Below, one piece after another: positions 36,520-39,678 of a stretch of 39,678 nt of DNA (position 1 is its first letter; each line of letters begins with the position of its first letter). The translations under genes and the position numbers were made by a program. Under the pieces are notes generated by a model. The model saw only the letters and a program-made list of their open reading frames with translations. It did not search any database and had not been told where the DNA came from. The DNA comes from Desulfobacteraceae bacterium (lineage in GTDB: Bacteria > Desulfobacterota > Desulfobacteria > Desulfobacterales > SURF-7), in the NCBI GenBank assembly GCA_003599865.1, contig QZKS01000086.1, positions 1 to 39,678 on the forward strand. Reading direction: 5' to 3'.

Positions 36520-38451
36520 TCAGCTTTTCAACGACCGGCTCATCAATTCTCCGATCTTTTGAGAAAAACGGGATGGATTGGAGACTTTTCCCCCTTCTCC
36601 AATGACCGCGATATCATAAAGCAGATCACTGAAATCATTGATCCGTTCATCCTTTTTGTCTTTGTCAAACAATTCTTTTATACCTGCGATAACCGGGTGC
36701 CCGACATTCAATTCCAGTACTCTTTTTGTTTCCGGAATGCTTTGTCCTGTGGATTTCAAGATCTTCTCCATATAGGCACTCATGTCATAATTATCGCCGG
36801 AAAGGCATGCAACAGAACCTTTTAAGCGGGTTGATGCCTTCACTTCCTTAATATGCTTTTCCAACCGAGCCTTGATATGGTCAAACAACGAAGTAAATTC
36901 ATTCTTCTTTTTCTCATCCACCTGATCCAGGTCAAGATCTCCCTTTTCTGCACTTTTCAGCTTTTTCCCGTCATATTCCGTAAGGGACATGACAACCCAT
37001 TCATCCACCGGGTCGGTCATGAGAAGCACTTCATAATCTTTTTCCTTTAATGCTTCCAGATGCGGGCTGTTCAGAATGGAAGAAAGGTTGTCTCCGGTAA
37101 TATAATATATCTCTTTCTGGTCAGGCTTCATGCGGGAAACATATTCCTTCAGGGAGATCAGCTTATCCTCCGACTTGGTTGTCCTGTATCGAACAAGTTC
37201 GGATATCTTATCTTTATTCTCGAAATCCGTATGAATTCCGGTTTTAATCACCTGACCAAACTCTTTATAAAATTCATCATATTTCGCTGCTTCCATGTCG
37301 GAAAACAGTTTAAACAGCTTGCTGACCAGGTTCTTGCGGATATTGCGCACCAGACGATCCTGCTGCAATATTTCACGGCTTACATTCAAATTCAGATCCG
37401 GTGCATCCACAACACCTTTCACAAAGCTGAAATAATCCGGCATCAATTCTTTGCAATTGTCCATGATAAAAACACGTTTACAATAAAGCTGAAGTCCGTG
37501 TTTCCGTTCCGGAGAAAAAAGGTCCATGGGTGCCCGGGAGGGGATATACAGCAATACGTTGTACTCCGTTGTGCCTTCCATTTTCAAATGGAGTTTTGTT
37601 AACGGTGGATTCCAGTCATGGCCGATATGCTTGTAGAACTCCGCGTATTCTTCTTCCGTTATTTCATCTTTATTTTTCAGCCAGATGGCTTTCATGGAAT
37701 TGAGGGTTTCTTCTTTCACAACCTTGCGTGTGGTTTCACCCATCGGTTTCCCATTCTTGTCGAGGACCTGCTCCTTTTCCGGAATCGGTTCATTTCTCTC
37801 AACATCCATGACGATCGGATAATTGACAAAATCAGAATGCCGCTTCACGATCTCCCGGATCGTCCATTCGTCGGTAAAATCCTGTTCGTCCTCTTCGGCA
37901 TCTTTCAATTTCAGGATAATGTCGGTACCGCGCGTCTTTTTCTCAAACGCTTCTATGGTGTAGGAACCATCACCGGTTGATTCCCATTTCACGCCGGTGC
38001 CTGCACCTGCGGCACGGGTTAAAATGGTAACCTTTTCCGCGACAATAAAAGCGCTGTAGAAACCAACCCCGAACTGACCGATGAGCTCCGGTGTCAAGGC
38101 ATCATTTTTATTCGTTTTCTCAATGGCTTTAAGAAATGTGGCCGTACCGCTTTTTGCGATTGTCCCGATATTTTCCATGACCTCTTCATAGGTCATGCCG
38201 ATACCATTATCGGAAATGATAAGCTGTTTTTTTTCCTTATCCGGGATCAGTTGGATTTTAAAATCCGAACCATCTTCTAAAATCCCGGAATCCGTCTGCG
38301 ACTGGAAACGCAATTTATCGATTGCATCAGAAGCGTTTGAAATCAGCTCACGCAAAAAAATCTCCTGGTTCGAATATAGGGAATTAATGATAAGCTTCAG
38401 AAGCTGCTGAACCTCTGTTTGAAATTGACGGGTTTCCTTTTTTCCTTCCAT
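36520..38451 (-). CDS. htpG: Molecular chaperone HtpG (bacterial Hsp90)
   Basis: 643 residues, close to the usual 620-640. The N-terminal ATPase of the GHKL fold is complete: [18 protein letters not shown] (about 32-49), [13 protein letters not shown] (about 79-91), [16 protein letters not shown] (about 123-138) and GTDIILKL. The middle domain holds [11 protein letters not shown] and [13 protein letters not shown], and the C-terminal dimerisation domain ends LMSRSLKS with no MEEVD tail, as in bacteria. Cytosolic. The ATG is preceded by AAAGGAGTAGCAA. No CIRCE element or clear heat-shock sigma32 promoter was found in the upstream 229 bp. Single gene. Confidence 0.97.
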   Translation of the reverse strand: MEGKKETRQFQTEVQQLLKLIINSLYSNQEIFLRELISNASDAIDKLRFQSQTDSGILEDGSDFKIQLIPDKEKKQLIISDNGIGMTYEEVMENIGTIAKSGTATFLKAIEKTNKNDALTPELIGQFGVGFYSAFIVAEKVTILTRAAGAGTGVKWESTGDGSYTIEAFEKKTRGTDIILKLKDAEEDEQDFTDEWTIREIVKRHSDFVNYPIVMDVERNEPIPEKEQVLDKNGKPMGETTRKVVKEETLNSMKAIWLKNKDEITEEEYAEFYKHIGHDWNPPLTKLHLKMEGTTEYNVLLYIPSRAPMDLFSPERKHGLQLYCKRVFIMDNCKELMPDYFSFVKGVVDAPDLNLNVSREILQQDRLVRNIRKNLVSKLFKLFSDMEAAKYDEFYKEFGQVIKTGIHTDFENKDKISELVRYRTTKSEDKLISLKEYVSRMKPDQKEIYYITGDNLSSILNSPHLEALKEKDYEVLLMTDPVDEWVVMSLTEYDGKKLKSAEKGDLDLDQVDEKKKNEFTSLFDHIKARLEKHIKEVKASTRLKGSVACLSGDNYDMSAYMEKILKSTGQSIPETKRVLELNVGHPVIAGIKELFDKDKKDERINDFSDLLYDIAVIGEGGKVSNPSRFSQKIGELMSRSLKS

Positions 38452-38621
38452 TTGCTACTCCTTTCCGATCATATGCATTCAAAATTGTCCCGATCAAGAA
38501 ACAGGACCAACACCAAAACGAACAGTTTGGGTTAAACGTACCTGTATGCTACAAGATTTTTACCAGTAAAAAGATTATCGCAAATCTGAGATTGTCAAGC
38601 CCCCTTATTTTTTCATTGGTT

Positions 38622-38658
38622 AAAAAAAGGGGGCAGCTTAAAAAGCTGCCCCCTTTTT
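38622..38658 (-). terminator. Strong, symmetric terminator after the second acyl-CoA dehydrogenase gene
   Basis: Stem GGGGGCAGCTT / AAGCTGCCCCC (38629-38639 and 38643-38653), loop of three bases, with A7 on the left and T5 on the right. The A and T runs make it work in both directions. It separates the acyl-CoA dehydrogenase from htpG. Confidence 0.85.
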
Positions 38659-38680
38659 CTTATCAGACGGAAATTATATT

Positions 38681-39678
38681 TCATCCGTTAAAAGAATCGT
38701 TCTGCATCTGCATGATGGAAGGATCGATTGCAAGAAGTGCATCCATGGCGCCCATGGTTAACGGCAGCATGGAATTCATATAAAACTGAGCTGTTTTGAT
38801 CTGGCCATCATAGAAAGATGCTTCTTTTTTCTTGGCACCCGCGATTTTTTCAGCTGCAACAGATGCTCTCCACAGAAGGATCCAAGCCATGATCACGTCA
38901 CCGCAAGCGTTCAAAAATGGCAGCGCCGAAGCAAATGCATCCAGAACTTTTTCCGACATGGCGGTTGCGCCCATATTCATGGCAACACCGCCCAATTTAT
39001 TCACAGCCGCTTCCACTTTTGCCGTCATATCCTCAAGCCCCTTGATCCCTTTTGCTTTGGCAATCGTTTTATTCATCTCACCAAGAAGATCCATAAAAGG
39101 CTTGCCTTTTTTCATACCGAGCTTTCTTCCCAAAAGATCCATGGCCTGAATACCGTTGGTCCCCTCATAAATACTGGTGATTTTGCAATCGCGTGTCAAC
39201 TGCTCCTGGGGATACTCATGGATATATCCATATCCGCCATATACCTGCATACCCTGGACACAGACATCAAATCCCTTGTCTGTGCAATAGGCTTTTACGA
39301 CGGGTGTCAGAATTTCGACCAGGCACTGATATCTTTCTCTGTCTTCTTCTGTATCGGAAACCTTTGCCAGGTCAAAACACATGCTGGTGAAGTAGATCAG
39401 ACCACGCATGCCGTCGATCAACGATTTCATGAAAAGCAACTGGCGTTTCACATCCGGATGTTCAATAATCGATACACTGGGTGCATTGGCATCCATCATC
39501 TGGAGCAGATTTTTGCCTTGTTTTCGATCCTTGGCATAATTTACGGCATTGATATAGGATGAGGTGGCAAAACCAAAACCCTGAAGACCTACACCCAATC
39601 TTGCTTCATTCATCATGAGAAACATTACTTTCATGCCCTTGTTTTCTTCTCCCAGCAACAGACCGCGGCATTTGCCTT
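38681..39678 (-). CDS. Acyl-CoA dehydrogenase, long type (C-terminal part, runs off right edge)
   Basis: The frame is open to the window edge: codons beyond the TTG at 39658 continue GKCRGLLLGEENKG, which aligns with the paralogue's LLGQENKG, so the N-terminal half lies outside. The 332 visible residues hold the middle/helical domain (MMNEARLGVGLQGFGFA), SIIEHPDVKRQLLFMK, YGGYGYIHEYPQEQL and the catalytic Glu in IYEGTNGIQAMDLLGRK. It is a paralogue of 20988-22832 with the same order of motifs and the same C-terminal extension. Part of beta-oxidation of fatty or aromatic acyl-CoAs; the exact substrate is unknown. Confidence 0.93.
   Translation of the reverse strand, partial: GKCRGLLLGEENKGMKVMFLMMNEARLGVGLQGFGFATSSYINAVNYAKDRKQGKNLLQMMDANAPSVSIIEHPDVKRQLLFMKSLIDGMRGLIYFTSMCFDLAKVSDTEEDRERYQCLVEILTPVVKAYCTDKGFDVCVQGMQVYGGYGYIHEYPQEQLTRDCKITSIYEGTNGIQAMDLLGRKLGMKKGKPFMDLLGEMNKTIAKAKGIKGLEDMTAKVEAAVNKLGGVAMNMGATAMSEKVLDAFASALPFLNACGDVIMAWILLWRASVAAEKIAGAKKKEASFYDGQIKTAQFYMNSMLPLTMGAMDALLAIDPSIMQMQNDSFNG

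Noticed and set aside
38452-38621. Heat-shock (sigma32 or CIRCE) control of htpG
   Set aside because: A TTGACA is present on the minus strand at 38597-38592, but no properly spaced -10, no CCCCAT-type box and no CIRCE repeat.
38681-39658. TTG at 39658 as the start of the last gene
   Set aside because: The codons to the window edge continue the acyl-CoA dehydrogenase alignment with the paralogue.

Overview
The window is bacterial chromosome, and gene content points to a strictly anaerobic, sulfate-reducer-like deltaproteobacterium (Desulfobacterota, probably Desulfobacterales). Signs of this are a single-chain pyruvate:ferredoxin oxidoreductase, a class I Fe-S fumarase, two ~600-residue acyl-CoA dehydrogenases, several multi-cluster Fe-S proteins, a CooC/RACo-like metallocofactor cassette and a kinase-like protein without an ATPase domain. 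That placement is inferred from gene families; no rRNA or other phylogenetic marker is present. Coding density is high and convergent genes abut or overlap (12121-12128, 18775/18781, 27359/27360). I see no tRNA, rRNA, CRISPR array, insertion sequence or phage gene.

Layout. 1-2041 (+): 3' part of an ALDH7-type aldehyde dehydrogenase and L-lysine 6-aminotransferase, a lysine-to-aminoadipate route. 2076-3065 (-): an exported three-part protein of unknown role. 3324-5246 (+): an exported subtilase with an inserted domain and a Cys-Phe-Ile tail. 5269-6873 (-): methionine aminopeptidase with SEC-C motif and a DUF2062 membrane protein. 7051-8517 (+): a five-S1-domain protein. 8536-11049 (-): rhomboid, dihydrouridine synthase and LUD protein, a tight operon. 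11202-12128 (+): alpha/beta hydrolase.

12121-18775 is the most interesting block. A regulator that fuses a MerR-type and a TetR-type DNA-binding domain (13475-14374) lies between a ferredoxin-nitroreductase fusion (-) and a (+) operon of SDR/Fe-S fusion, SCP2-like thiolase and a second Fe-S protein. The promoters on both sides carry the same 18-bp interrupted palindrome at the same position over the -35 box, and the regulator's own promoter carries a different AT-rich palindrome. This looks like an undescribed local regulon for a redox-linked acyl-CoA or lipid conversion; the substrate is unknown. The neighbouring (-) genes 18781-22832 (UbiB-like kinase, phasin-like protein, acyl-CoA dehydrogenase) fit a lipid/quinone theme.

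23148-27359 (+): CooC-like Ni ATPase, PrmA-like methyltransferase, metallo-beta-lactamase-fold hydrolase and a RACo-like corrinoid activator lacking its usual [2Fe-2S] domain; no CODH/ACS or corrinoid-protein gene is in view. 27360-30189: receiver-PAS-HisKA protein without ATPase domain, a PAS-like small protein and a PilZ protein. 30346-36281 (-): PFOR with a long structured leader, fumarase and a PilZ-like protein. 36520-39678 (-): HtpG and the C-terminal part of a second acyl-CoA dehydrogenase that runs off the right edge.
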